A DNA stretch of 64,000 nt from the NCBI RefSeq assembly GCF_003628555.1, contig NZ_CP021731.1, positions 2,976,001-3,040,000 of the forward strand. Reading direction: 5' to 3'. The notes under the pieces are model-generated. The model had not been told where the DNA came from. It saw nothing but the letters and a program-made list of their open reading frames with translations, and ran no database searches. The stretch's first letter is position 1. Every line of letters starts with the position of its first letter. The translations under genes were made by a program, and so were the position numbers. Shown here one piece after another: positions 43,319 to 52,141 of this stretch. The DNA comes from Azoarcus sp. DN11. GTDB lineage: Bacteria > Pseudomonadota > Gammaproteobacteria > Burkholderiales > Rhodocyclaceae.

Positions 43319-44589
43319 CCCAGCACCGCGCTGAACTTCGCCCGTGCAGCGGCCTCGGCCGTCGGCCGGTGATAGTCGGGGAACAAGTCCTCGCAACCGG
43401 TGTACTCGCGCAGCAACTGTTTGGCGACGGTGATCTTGTGCACCTCGGTCGGACCGTCTGCGAGCCCCATCTGGTAGGCGCGCACGATCAGGCCGACGAA
43501 GGGCATCTCGGACGACACCCCTATCGATCCATGCACCTGCAATGCACTCGACGCGATGTCGTGCAGCACCTTGGGCATCGTCGCCTTCACCGCGGCGATG
43601 TCCTTGCGCACCTTCATGTAGTCCTGGTACTTGTCGATGCGCCAGGCAGTGCGCATGACCAGCAGGCGGAACTGCTCGAGCTGGATCCACGCATCGGCGA
43701 TCCTCTCCTGCACCATCTGCTTGTCCGCGAGCAGCGCGCCCTGGGTGCTGCGCGACAAGGCCCGCTCGCACAGCGCGTCGAGTGCCTTCTGCGACTGGCC
43801 GATGACGCGCATCGCGTGGTGCACGCGCCCCCCGCCAAGGCGCACCTGCGCGACGACGAAGGCCTCGCCGGGCGCGCCGAGCATGTTCTCCGCCGACACC
43901 CGCACCCGGTCGAAATTCAGGTAGCCATGAGTCGCCTCGGGATCGTCAGGGACGCCGACGTTACGGACGATCTCGATTCCCGGCGTGTCGGCAGGCACGA
44001 TGAACATGCTCATGCCTTTGTAGGGCGACACGGTCGGGTCGGTGATCGCCATGACGATGTAGAACGCGGCATAGCGAGCGTTCGACGCGAACCACTTCTG
44101 CCCCGAAATCAGCCAATCGTTGCCATCCTGTTCGGCTCGCGTCGTGAACACTTTCGGATCGGCGCCCCCCTGCGGCTCGGTCATCGCAAAACAGGACACG
44201 ATGCGGTTGTCGAGAAGCGGCTCGAGGTAGCGCGCCTTCTGTTCGGGCGTGCCGTAGTGCGCGAGGATCTCGCAGTTTCCCGAATCGGGCGCGTGCGCGC
44301 CGAACACGATGGGCGCGAACAGCGCGCGACCGAGGATCTCGTTCATCAACGCCAGCTTGACCTGGCCATAGCCCGCCCCGCCAAGTTCCGGTCCGAGGTG
44401 GCAAGCCCACAGATTCCTGGCCTTCACCTCGCGCTGCAGCGGGCGGACCAGCGCCTCGAAGCGCGGATCGTGGATATTCCAGGGGCTGCCGAGGACATGC
44501 TCGAGCGGCTCGACCTCCTCGCGCACAAAGCGGTCGATCCAGTCGAGTTCCTGCTGGAATTCCGGGTCGGTCTCAAAATCCCATGCCAT
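43315..44589 (-). CDS. Acyl-CoA dehydrogenase, ACAD10/11-like
   Basis: 424 aa, longer than the other dehydrogenases here. Key segments: CFAMTEPQGGADPKVF, the FAD/acyl region WLISGQKWFASNARY, the helical C-domain VHGSIGVSSEMPFVG and the ending GLADGPTEVHKITVAKQLL, in which the Glu is the candidate base. With the adjacent APH-type kinase gene it forms the pair seen fused in ACAD10/11, enzymes for 4-hydroxy acids. It starts 12 bases after the upstream SDR gene. Confidence 0.92.
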   Translation of the reverse strand: MAWDFETDPEFQQELDWIDRFVREEVEPLEHVLGSPWNIHDPRFEALVRPLQREVKARNLWACHLGPELGGAGYGQVKLALMNEILGRALFAPIVFGAHAPDSGNCEILAHYGTPEQKARYLEPLLDNRIVSCFAMTEPQGGADPKVFTTRAEQDGNDWLISGQKWFASNARYAAFYIVMAITDPTVSPYKGMSMFIVPADTPGIEIVRNVGVPDDPEATHGYLNFDRVRVSAENMLGAPGEAFVVAQVRLGGGRVHHAMRVIGQSQKALDALCERALSRSTQGALLADKQMVQERIADAWIQLEQFRLLVMRTAWRIDKYQDYMKVRKDIAAVKATMPKVLHDIASSALQVHGSIGVSSEMPFVGLIVRAYQMGLADGPTEVHKITVAKQLLREYTGCEDLFPDYHRPTAEAAARAKFSAVLG

Positions 44590-44601
44590 CTTCGATCTCC
44601 A

Positions 44602-45339
44602 TCAGGCGAGCAGCAGGCCGCCATCGACCAGCAGGGTCTGGCCGAGCATGTAGGACGCCAGCGGCGAAGCGAGGAAGAGCGCCGCACCGGCCATCTCTTC
44701 CGGCGTGCCGAGGCGGCCGAGGGGAATATTCTTGAGCGATGCCTCCAGGCGCTTGGGGTGATCCGTCGTGATGCGGGTAAGCTTGGTCGCGACGAGTCCG
44801 GGGGCGATGCCGTTTACGCGGATGCCGTCGCGTGCCCACGCTTCGCCCAGCGTGCGGGTAAGGCCGTAGGCCCCCGTCTTGGAAGCGTTGTAGGCCGGGG
44901 TGCCGACCGTGGAATGGAAGGCCGCGGCCGAACTCACGATGATCATCGATCCGCGGCTCTCGGCGAGCATGTCGTGGAACTTGTCGCCGCAGGCCATGAG
45001 GCTCACGAGGTTCACGTTCACGACCTCCCGAAAGGCCGGCACCTTGAACTCCTCGCGGTTGTAGCGCACCGTGCCTTGCGCGCAGATCAGCACGTCGAGC
45101 CGCTCGAACGGCACCGGCGCGCTCGCCACCGCATCGGCGTCGGCCACATCCACTTGCACATACGCGAGTCCCTCGAGGTTCGAGTCGGACGAATCGGCGT
45201 AATCGGCGACGGTCGGTCGCGTGCCCCAGACATGGACGTTCGCCCCGCGCCGACGAAAGGCCTGCGCCATGCCGTTGCCGATCCCGCTCGATCCTCCCAC
45301 CACGAGTACCGTCTTGCCGCTGAAGTCCAGTTCGTTCAC
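44602..45339 (-). CDS. Short-chain dehydrogenase/reductase
   Basis: 245 aa, starting at a GTG (AAGGAGA upstream). Nucleotide loop VGGSSGIG; catalytic Ser in IVSSAAAF and Tyr/Lys in YNASK; C-terminal LVDGGLLL. The WGTRP after the second strand suggests a preference for NADP(H). It is third in the seven-gene operon, between the double CaiB gene and the dehydrogenase-kinase pair. Confidence 0.92.
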   Translation of the reverse strand: MNELDFSGKTVLVVGGSSGIGNGMAQAFRRRGANVHVWGTRPTVADYADSSDSNLEGLAYVQVDVADADAVASAPVPFERLDVLICAQGTVRYNREEFKVPAFREVVNVNLVSLMACGDKFHDMLAESRGSMIIVSSAAAFHSTVGTPAYNASKTGAYGLTRTLGEAWARDGIRVNGIAPGLVATKLTRITTDHPKRLEASLKNIPLGRLGTPEEMAGAALFLASPLASYMLGQTLLVDGGLLLA

Positions 45340-45365
45340 GTGTTCGTCTCTCCTTCGTCCATGCC

Positions 45366-47597
45366 TCAGGGATTGGTCACGGCCGCGGCGACCATGCTTT
45401 GAATCTGCCCTTCGTCGAGCCCGACCGATCGCCACACCCTGTGGCTGTGCTCGCCCAGCGCCGGTGGTGCCCGGTCAAGGGCGAGGGGCAGGTCGCAAAA
45501 GTTCCAGTACGCGCCGACCTGTTCGAGGTGCCAATACACCGCGTGCGGATAGGCGGCGTGCAGCCCCGCCCGTCGGCAGCCGTCGTCGTCGAGAAAGCTC
45601 AGACCCGGGTTTTCGAGCACGGCCTCGCAGGGCACGCCGGCGGAGGTCAGACAGTCGCAGGCCGTCTCGCGGCTAAGCGCCGCAAACCAGGCCTCGCGAT
45701 CGCTCCCGGCCAACGCGGCGAGCGCCCGCGCTTCCTCCGGCCGCAGCGCGGCGACGGCCAACCAGCCGTCCGCGCAGCGATACAGACGGTGATCCGGCGA
45801 CACGCCGGTCTGCGCCGCGTCGAGGTGATCGATCGGGGACAGACTGCCATCGGCGCGCATCACGGCCTCTCCCACGGTCAGTAGCGTCGCGCCGAGGAGC
45901 GATGCCGCCACCGCCTGTCCGTCGCCCGTTACCTGGCGCTGAAAATGCGCGAGCAGGAGTGCGAACACTGACGACAGCGCGGCCAAGTAGTCCCCGACGC
46001 CGAAGCGCAGCCACATCGGCGGCTTCCCCTCGCCGCCGCATTCCACTTCCCAGCCGCAAGCCGCCTGCATCAGCTGATCGAACCCGGGCCAGTCCTTGCG
46101 CGGTCCCAGCGGACCGTAGGAGCTGATGTGGCAATACACGAGCGCCGGATTGATCGCCTTCAGCGTTTCGTAGTCGATACTCAGCTTGTGCGCGGCCGGC
46201 AGGCGGACGTTGTGATGAACCACGTCGGCCCAGCGCACCAGCGCCGCGAGTGCCGGTTGTGCGGCCGGATCGCCGAGCTTGAGCGTCGCACCGAGCTTGC
46301 CACGCTGCGTGCCGGCGAAGATCCGTTCCAGACGGCGCATGGCATCGCCACCGGGGGGTTCCACCTTGATGACTTCGGCGCCGAGGTCGGCGAGGAGCTG
46401 CGTCGCGAAGGGCCCCGCGAGGTAGGCGCCCAGGTCGAGCACCCTGAGCCCTGCGAGGGGTGCGCTCCCCGGCTGCCCCTTCGGCGCGCCGTCGAATGCT
46501 TGCGCGCGCGGGACGCTCCAAGCCGGGTCCGATTCAAGCGGCCGCAACCCGCCGCGCAGGCGCGGGGGAGGGGCGGTGGTGTACGCCGGCCCCGGTTCGA
46601 ACACGCGACCGAGGACGGGATCGTCCACCATCACGACAAATCCGTTGGCACGTGCCTGTTCGTCGCGGTATATCTCACCGAAAGGGGCCGCCACCTGTGC
46701 GGCCACGTCGTGCTGCCAGAAGTGTTCGACCCATTCCTGCGCGGGGCGCGTGGCAATGATTACCCTATTGGCGCCGAAGTTTGGCGCAACGTGGCTGGGC
46801 GGATATTTCGCGTTCTCGGCCGCGACCGCCTCGGGCCCCATCGCTACGAGCGCCTCTGCCATCCAAGGCGCCTTGTCCGGTGAGTAGTGCACATGGATCC
46901 AGCGCCCGTCGAAGCATCGGTGCAGCGGAATAGGCGTCGTCTTGTCGAGCCCTTTCGCGAACACCGGTGTCGGCGTCTCGGCGCGTGACCAGTGCATGCT
47001 CATCGGTGCGAGCGCGGCCTGGGCGAGGCTGGTGTGAGCCGCCCCGCCGCGCCCGTCGCGTCGACGTGCGATCAGACGCGCCATCACCCCGATGACGCAG
47101 AACCAGGCGGCGAGCCAACTCGCGAATGGCATGCGGACGAAGATCGGGCCCGGCCGATGACCAGGCTGCTCGTCGAGCAGACCCAAGCGCGCGAGCACGA
47201 GCGATTCCCGCGGCAAGGCCTCGGCGAGTGGATGCCGGGATGGCCAGCCGGTGATTGCCGAGACAACAAGCTGCGGGCATGCTGCAGCAAGCACGTCGTC
47301 CGCCAGCCCCAACGCTGCCGCACGGCTGGGTATGAAGTCGTGGATCAACACGTCGGCGTCGGCCAGCAAGGTATGCAGACGCCTGCGCTCATCATCGCGA
47401 TCCAGGTCGAGTTCGACCCGACGCTTTCCCCTGTTGAGAACGGAGAACAAGGCCGTGCCCTGCTCCGCATCGCCGCCCGGCGCTTCGATGCGGATGACTT
47501 CCGCACCCGCCTCCGAGAGCTGTAATCCGGCCGCCGGACCGGGGATGCCGCACGCGATCTCGATGACGCGGATACCGGCGAGGATGCCTTCGTGCAT
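45366..47597 (-). CDS. Tandem CaiB/BaiF (family III) CoA-transferase-like protein
   Basis: 743 aa, two CaiB-like units in one chain: residues 1 to about 370 and about 380-743. Each begins alike (LAGIRVIEIACGIPGPAAG; LAGLRVLDLGAYLAGPFAT) and has an E(A/P)PGGDA segment. Family III enzymes move CoA through an Asp in a VDVSLL motif. Here the aligned positions are H188 in AAHTSLAQ and A564 in AVAASLLG, so neither unit has that Asp. It may use another residue or be a binding or lyase-type relative. Four-base gap from the upstream gene; ATG at 47597. Confidence 0.85.
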   Translation of the reverse strand: MHEGILAGIRVIEIACGIPGPAAGLQLSEAGAEVIRIEAPGGDAEQGTALFSVLNRGKRRVELDLDRDDERRRLHTLLADADVLIHDFIPSRAAALGLADDVLAAACPQLVVSAITGWPSRHPLAEALPRESLVLARLGLLDEQPGHRPGPIFVRMPFASWLAAWFCVIGVMARLIARRRDGRGGAAHTSLAQAALAPMSMHWSRAETPTPVFAKGLDKTTPIPLHRCFDGRWIHVHYSPDKAPWMAEALVAMGPEAVAAENAKYPPSHVAPNFGANRVIIATRPAQEWVEHFWQHDVAAQVAAPFGEIYRDEQARANGFVVMVDDPVLGRVFEPGPAYTTAPPPRLRGGLRPLESDPAWSVPRAQAFDGAPKGQPGSAPLAGLRVLDLGAYLAGPFATQLLADLGAEVIKVEPPGGDAMRRLERIFAGTQRGKLGATLKLGDPAAQPALAALVRWADVVHHNVRLPAAHKLSIDYETLKAINPALVYCHISSYGPLGPRKDWPGFDQLMQAACGWEVECGGEGKPPMWLRFGVGDYLAALSSVFALLLAHFQRQVTGDGQAVAASLLGATLLTVGEAVMRADGSLSPIDHLDAAQTGVSPDHRLYRCADGWLAVAALRPEEARALAALAGSDREAWFAALSRETACDCLTSAGVPCEAVLENPGLSFLDDDGCRRAGLHAAYPHAVYWHLEQVGAYWNFCDLPLALDRAPPALGEHSHRVWRSVGLDEGQIQSMVAAAVTNP

Positions 47598-47601
47598 CGC
47601 C

Positions 47602-48111
47602 CTACTCCGCGTACGCCTGCTGCACATACGTCATGCGCCCACCCGCGAGCATCAGCGCGCAGAACATGTTCAGCTCGACGATCTGGGCGGTAGAAAAATG
47701 GCGGCCGAGCTCGGCGAATACCGCGTCGTCGATGGCCATGTAGTCGGCCGCAAAGAGCTCGGCGTATCGCAGCGCCGCCTTCTCGTGCGGCGAAAAACGA
47801 GCATCGTCCGTGCTCAGGCAGGCGATATCCTCCTCGCTCACCGCGTCGTCCTTGCGCGCGAGCTGACACGCCTTGCAGGTCGTGATCGAGGCGATCCTGA
47901 GCCGCACCAACTCGCGGAGGCGGCCGTCGAGCACCCCGTTCACGTGCATCGTTTCCAGGGTCGCGAGCCAGGCTTGGGCAAGCTCGGGGCGATGTGCCCA
48001 GACCTGCACCGGGACGGTGGAACTCAACATGCGGTTGGCGCACCCCCGTGCCACTGCGTCGGCAAGCGGTTCAGGCAACGCATCGAGGGGAATGGGCTGG
48101 ATTCTCGCCAT
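47602..48111 (-). CDS. Carboxymuconolactone decarboxylase/AhpD-like protein
   Basis: 169 aa, all-helical. The ITTCKACQLAR segment has the redox-type CxxC of AhpD relatives, with the nearby SEEDIACL and RYAELFAADY segments of the family. It may reduce peroxides or decarboxylate a lactone; the CxxC favours the former. It is the first gene of a seven-gene operon that runs to 40276, with T-rich motif C 160-190 bases upstream. Confidence 0.85.
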   Translation of the reverse strand: MARIQPIPLDALPEPLADAVARGCANRMLSSTVPVQVWAHRPELAQAWLATLETMHVNGVLDGRLRELVRLRIASITTCKACQLARKDDAVSEEDIACLSTDDARFSPHEKAALRYAELFAADYMAIDDAVFAELGRHFSTAQIVELNMFCALMLAGGRMTYVQQAYAE

Positions 48112-48273
48112 GGTGGGATCCTCGGTTGGGATGAACGGGTTGCCCGGCGAGACGTCGGTCAGAACGCTCAGGCAAGGCTGCAGAACTTCGACGAGCCACC
48201 CGACCCTGCATGAAGCGCTCGATCGCGGGGTCGAGCGGCTTCACCGATGCACAGCCTCTCGTCGTTATATATT

Positions 48274-48299
48274 CAGTTTTTGCATTTCTGTTCAAATAT
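48274..48299 (+). promoter_or_regulatory. Operator-like T-rich motif upstream of the seven-gene operon (site C)
   Basis: CAG, five T, GCA, TTTCTGTTCAAATAT. It aligns base for base with sites A, B and D; half-sites CAG and CTG flank an 11-base T-rich spacer. Set in an AT-rich patch, 163-188 bases before the first gene, which reads leftward. Confidence 0.45.
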
Positions 48300-48428
48300 A
48301 CGGCTGAATCCCGTCCGAAACAAGAACGGCGTGATCTGACCGGGTGTCAGAACACGCCGCACCTGCTTCAGGATGTAGAGAGGACGCTCGCGATCGCGGT
48401 TTTTCCCGACCGCGTCGTTACTGCCCGT

Positions 48429-48785
48429 TCAGGGCTGACGAATGAAGTAGCGCACGTGGAGCTTGCCGCCCTCGTCGAAGCGATAGAGCTCGATGGTTTC
48501 GATCGTCACATCGGTCCCCTTCACCCTGTTGCGGTTGTGACAGGCCGCCTCGCAGCCATTGATGATCATCGCGACCTCCTCGATGTCGATCTTGGCGTTC
48601 TGCGCGGTCCACATCGCTTCAAGCACCGGCCACCCGTCGGCGGACGGTCGACCGACGTATTCGATGGTGAGACCGCCGGGTGCGACTTCGCGGTAAGCAG
48701 CCAGAAAACCTTCCTTGTCGGAGGCGTTCCATCGCGCAAGCTGTGTGTGCAGGAAATGCTCGATGACCTTTGCGTCGATGCTCAT
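48429..48785 (-). CDS. SnoaL-like/NTF2-fold small protein
   Basis: 118 aa. The pattern (helices, then VAPGGLTIEYVGRP, MWTAQNAKIDIEEV, VTIETIELYRFDEGGKLHVR) is that of NTF2-fold proteins: SnoaL cyclases, ketosteroid isomerase-like enzymes and many non-enzymes. No catalytic residue can be assigned firmly. It is third in the P450 (2) operon, so a hydratase or isomerase role on the P450 product is possible. The ATG at 48785 has AAGGAA upstream. Confidence 0.75.
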   Translation of the reverse strand: MSIDAKVIEHFLHTQLARWNASDKEGFLAAYREVAPGGLTIEYVGRPSADGWPVLEAMWTAQNAKIDIEEVAMIINGCEAACHNRNRVKGTDVTIETIELYRFDEGGKLHVRYFIRQP

Positions 48786-48822
48786 GGTGGTTCCTTTTTC
48801 GTGTCTCGTGTTCATCGAACGG

Positions 48823-49854
48823 TCAGAGTTCGCTGCCGCGCACATTGCGCGCGCTGCCGTTGCGGCGGTCCGATTCGCCCCAGGCCATCCAGCGATCCGG
48901 CTCGCGCGTATCACCCACACGCCTCCAGCGGCCCTCCTGTTGCGCGGTGATCGGGAACCCGCCGACGAAGTCCATCATTTCGCCTTTCGGATCAGGCAGG
49001 AACTCCCACTCCTCCCGGCCATCGACCACGATGCGGGCAGTTTCGGCGAAATAACTTCCCTCCTTGTGTCGCACCTCGCCCTCGATATCCGTCGTGCAAT
49101 AGATCTCGCCCTTGTGGTTCTGGAAGATCGCGTAGCCCAGATTCTCATGGCCGACCATGAACGAGCCCGCATCCCAGGTCCCGTCCTTGTAGATCGTCGC
49201 GAACGACCACCAGATGACGTGCATCTTGTTGTTTACGACGAGGTCCTTCTGGAAGTGAATGGCACCGCCGTCGGCCATCCACGCCTGGTCGAGCGCGATG
49301 ACGCCCTTCACCGGACGCCCCTCGCAGATGCCGGACACGTCGTAGAGTTGCGACACGTAGAAGGTGCCCCAATCCTCGCCGGGCAGGTACCACTGCATGC
49401 CGTTGCCGATAAGCGGCCCGCCGATGTCGAGAAGACCCTCCTCCTTCCAGCTGAAGCGCTCACCCGACGCGGTAATCAGCCACGGCTCGCCGGATTCGCC
49501 GTCCAGGCTGGACCAGCAGGCGGTATCGCCTTCCAGCCAGCGCTTAGGGAACATCGTCATCGCGCGAGGCAGGATCCTTTCCTTGTCGACACGGATGTGG
49601 CGCTCGTCAATCCGGGTGGACTGATAGATGAACTTCGTCGGGTTGGGGGAGCTGCCAGGCGCATTTACGGCACGGACGAAGGAATAGATGTGCCCTTCTT
49701 CGTCGCGCACGCTGCCGAAGGGCATGTGCTTGGTGAGCTTGAGCCCAAAGTGATCACGCAGGTCCGCGAGCTTGGCGCCGCTGACCTTCTGCGGTCCGAC
49801 CAGGCATTGATAGGCGAAATCGCCCCGTTGGGGAACGGTCTTGAAGATTCTCAT
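48823..49854 (-). CDS. Unknown 343-aa protein in the P450 (2) operon
   Basis: I do not recognise the family. It starts MRIFKTVPQRGDFAYQCLVG and has many Trp and Tyr with alternating beta-type segments (GMQWYLPGEDWGTFYVSQLY, KMHVIWWSFATIYKDG). The pattern suggests a large beta-barrel of lipocalin or CrtC type. No signal peptide or membrane helix, so probably cytoplasmic. It lies 65 bases after P450 (2) and 37 before the SnoaL-like gene, which ties it to the same substrate. Start ATG at 49854; the longer frame upstream lies within the P450 gene. Confidence 0.75.
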   Translation of the reverse strand: MRIFKTVPQRGDFAYQCLVGPQKVSGAKLADLRDHFGLKLTKHMPFGSVRDEEGHIYSFVRAVNAPGSSPNPTKFIYQSTRIDERHIRVDKERILPRAMTMFPKRWLEGDTACWSSLDGESGEPWLITASGERFSWKEEGLLDIGGPLIGNGMQWYLPGEDWGTFYVSQLYDVSGICEGRPVKGVIALDQAWMADGGAIHFQKDLVVNNKMHVIWWSFATIYKDGTWDAGSFMVGHENLGYAIFQNHKGEIYCTTDIEGEVRHKEGSYFAETARIVVDGREEWEFLPDPKGEMMDFVGGFPITAQQEGRWRRVGDTREPDRWMAWGESDRRNGSARNVRGSEL

Positions 49855-49919
49855 CGTTGAATTCCGGAAGAGGTCGGGAAGCCGCCCGTGCACGCGACGG
49901 GCGGGAACGGTGCCCGGGT

Positions 49920-51194
49920 TCAGTCCCAGATCACATGCACGTGGGACGCGCCGCGCAGCTGGGCACCTTCGATGACCGGTGCGGGCTTGTCCGGGTCCAG
50001 CCGCAGGTTCGGGAAAAGATCGAGGATCGCGTTGATCGCGCAATTGAGCTCCACCTTCGCAACGAACTGCCCGATGCACATATGCGGGCCGAACCCGAAA
50101 CCGAAGGAAGGCTTGAGCTTGCGGTCGATGTCGAATTGGTCCGGATTCTCGAACACCTCCTCGTCCCGGTTCGCCGACACCACCATGCACTGCACGAACG
50201 ACCCCTTGGGGATCGTTACGCCGTGCAGTTCCACCTCCTTGGCCGTCTCACGCACCTTGAAGGTCGCCACCGGTTCATAGCGGACGGTTTCGTCAATCAG
50301 CTTGGGCACCAGCGAGCGGTCGGCCCTGACGCGATCCACCAGCCCCGGCGTCGTCAGCAACAAGGTCATGACGGAACTGAACGTGCGCGTGGTCGTCTCG
50401 CCAGCCGCCGGCAACAGCGAGCGCACAAAGGTGATGACCTGATGGTCGTCGAGCCTCTCGCCCTCGTATTCGGCGCGCAGCAGGCGCCCGATGATGTCGT
50501 CGCCGTGGGAGCCCTCGGCGCGGCGCTTGACCACCACCTCCTGGATGGCGTCATAGAGCAGTTTGACCGCAATCCCGGCATTACGGCGCGCCTCATCGAT
50601 CTTCTCGGGGTCGACCTGGTTGCCTCCGACCATCGCCAGGGTCCATGCCGCGTACTTCTTGTACCTCTCGGTGTCGTCGGTCGGGAAACCCATCAGCGCG
50701 TACATTTCACGGATCGGGAAGTACAGGCCGAAGTCCATCAGATCCGCCTTCTTCTGCGGCACCATCGGCTCGAGGAAGTCCTTGCGGATCACGTGATCGA
50801 TCTGGCCCCGCCACTTGTTGACCGTATCCGGCATGAAGGCCGGTTGCAGCAAGGCCCGCACGCGCCGGTGCTGCTCGCCGTCCATCGCGAGAATGATCAG
50901 GCCATCGAAGAATGCCCCCAGTCCCTCGGCAATGAATCCGTTGGTGTAGGTGTCGGCATCACGCAGCACGTTCATCACGTCCTTGTAGCCGAACAGAGCG
51001 AACGTGGGCCGAGTGCCCTGCTTGAGGCCGGCGTTCGTCGGCACGCCGAACTGCTTGATGAAGTCCCCGACGTAGATCGGGGACTTGCCGCGCATCTCCC
51101 GGCACGCGGCGTGAATGTCGCCTTTGCCCTTGTAGGTTTCCGATACGGCCGTGTATGCGGTTTCGAGGTCGAGGTTGAGGATATCGGTGCTCAC
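49920..51194 (-). CDS. Cytochrome P450 (2)
   Basis: 424 aa from a GTG with CAGGAGA upstream; a longer ATG frame to 51278 has no ribosome site. I-helix AAGETTTR, ExxR in ETVRYEP and heme loop FGFGPHMCIG (Cys near residue 372). The second P450 at 38737-40011 is a paralogue of equal length. This one heads a three-gene unit with an unknown protein and a SnoaL-like protein, transcribed away from a TetR gene 194 bases upstream that probably controls it. Confidence 0.95.
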   Translation of the reverse strand: MSTDILNLDLETAYTAVSETYKGKGDIHAACREMRGKSPIYVGDFIKQFGVPTNAGLKQGTRPTFALFGYKDVMNVLRDADTYTNGFIAEGLGAFFDGLIILAMDGEQHRRVRALLQPAFMPDTVNKWRGQIDHVIRKDFLEPMVPQKKADLMDFGLYFPIREMYALMGFPTDDTERYKKYAAWTLAMVGGNQVDPEKIDEARRNAGIAVKLLYDAIQEVVVKRRAEGSHGDDIIGRLLRAEYEGERLDDHQVITFVRSLLPAAGETTTRTFSSVMTLLLTTPGLVDRVRADRSLVPKLIDETVRYEPVATFKVRETAKEVELHGVTIPKGSFVQCMVVSANRDEEVFENPDQFDIDRKLKPSFGFGFGPHMCIGQFVAKVELNCAINAILDLFPNLRLDPDKPAPVIEGAQLRGASHVHVIWD

Positions 51195-51246
51195 GGTTGT
51201 CTCCTGTGTGGCGCCCGTTGCTGCGGTTATCGAGAAACAACCGCCA

Positions 51247-51275
51247 GACACATGCGCATTTTTTGCAAACGTGTC
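51247..51275. promoter_or_regulatory. Inverted repeat between P450 (2) and TetR gene (site G)
   Basis: GACAC (51247-51251) and GTGTC (51271-51275) surround a 19-base core, ATGCGCATTTTTTGCAAAC, itself partly palindromic. Half-sites resemble those of the A-D set but the spacing is wider. It is in the divergent promoter, as expected for a TetR operator. Confidence 0.5.
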
Positions 51276-51388
51276 CACATCCTAACCATCAAATCGAAGC
51301 AGTGGCCGATTCGACAGCGACTGTCGTTTGACCTCGAGTCAACTGCGCTAAGCTTCGCGGACAACGAGCGGAAACGAAATCTCCCAAC

Positions 51389-52108
51389 ATGCCCAGCTCT
51401 TCCCGAAACCCGAGCAAGTCGACCGAACGCGCAGCACCCGATAAGAGGGAGACCTTGCGCCGCATCAGCGCTGCGGCGCGACGAGAATTCGCCGCCAAGG
51501 GACTGGCGGACGCCCGCATCGACGATATCGCCCAGGCCGCCGGCGTCACAAAACAGCTCGTTTATCACTACTTCCGAAGCAAGGAGGAACTCTTCGCCTG
51601 CGTGCTGGAAGACTCGTCCGCGACGACCATGGGCGAACTCGTCGCGGTAGAACTGGATCACCTGGCGCCGCGTGACGCGCTGCGGGCACTCCTCAACCAC
51701 ATGATCCGGCCCTATTGCGACCCCATGCTGAGCGCGCTCGCACAGGAAGGGATCCGCTACCACGAGAGCCACGCCACGCCGCGCAACAGCTTTGTCGACC
51801 TCGCTCCCGAGCTCAAGCGCAAGATGCGCAGCGTCCTCGCGCGCGGGGCCGAAAGTGGCGATTTTCGTGCGAACGTCGACCCGGACCTGTTCCTCGCCGC
51901 AGCCGCGCAGGTGACCACCAGCGCCTTCGTCAGCCGCTACACCGTCGTCACCCTGTGCGGCCTGGACGTGGCGAACGCCGACGACGCGGACACATGGCGA
52001 CGCTTCGCGGTCGACTTCGTGCTGGCTGCCGTGGAGCGCGAGCGCAGCGCCCAGCATCCGCTCACGCGGCCCGACGCCCCGCCGAAGACGCCGCCCGAAG
52101 CGGCCTGA
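51389..52108 (+). CDS. TetR-family regulator
   Basis: 239 aa. The helix-turn-helix is clear (ADARIDDIAQAAGVTKQLVYHYF, roughly residues 40-62), followed by KEELFACVLED and a ligand-binding domain. The basic N-terminal tail may add DNA contacts. It is divergent from the P450 (2) operon and converges with the flavoprotein gene, ending 34 bases from it. Probable repressor of P450 (2); ligand unknown. Confidence 0.92.
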   Translation: MPSSSRNPSKSTERAAPDKRETLRRISAAARREFAAKGLADARIDDIAQAAGVTKQLVYHYFRSKEELFACVLEDSSATTMGELVAVELDHLAPRDALRALLNHMIRPYCDPMLSALAQEGIRYHESHATPRNSFVDLAPELKRKMRSVLARGAESGDFRANVDPDLFLAAAAQVTTSAFVSRYTVVTLCGLDVANADDADTWRRFAVDFVLAAVERERSAQHPLTRPDAPPKTPPEAA

Positions 52109-52141
52109 GACCTTTGGCCCCCTTGCGCGACGCGCGCCACC

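Noticed and set aside
43369..45402. Plus-strand open frame of 677 codons
   Set aside because: Antisense to the dehydrogenase and SDR genes; His/Arg-rich composition and no motif.
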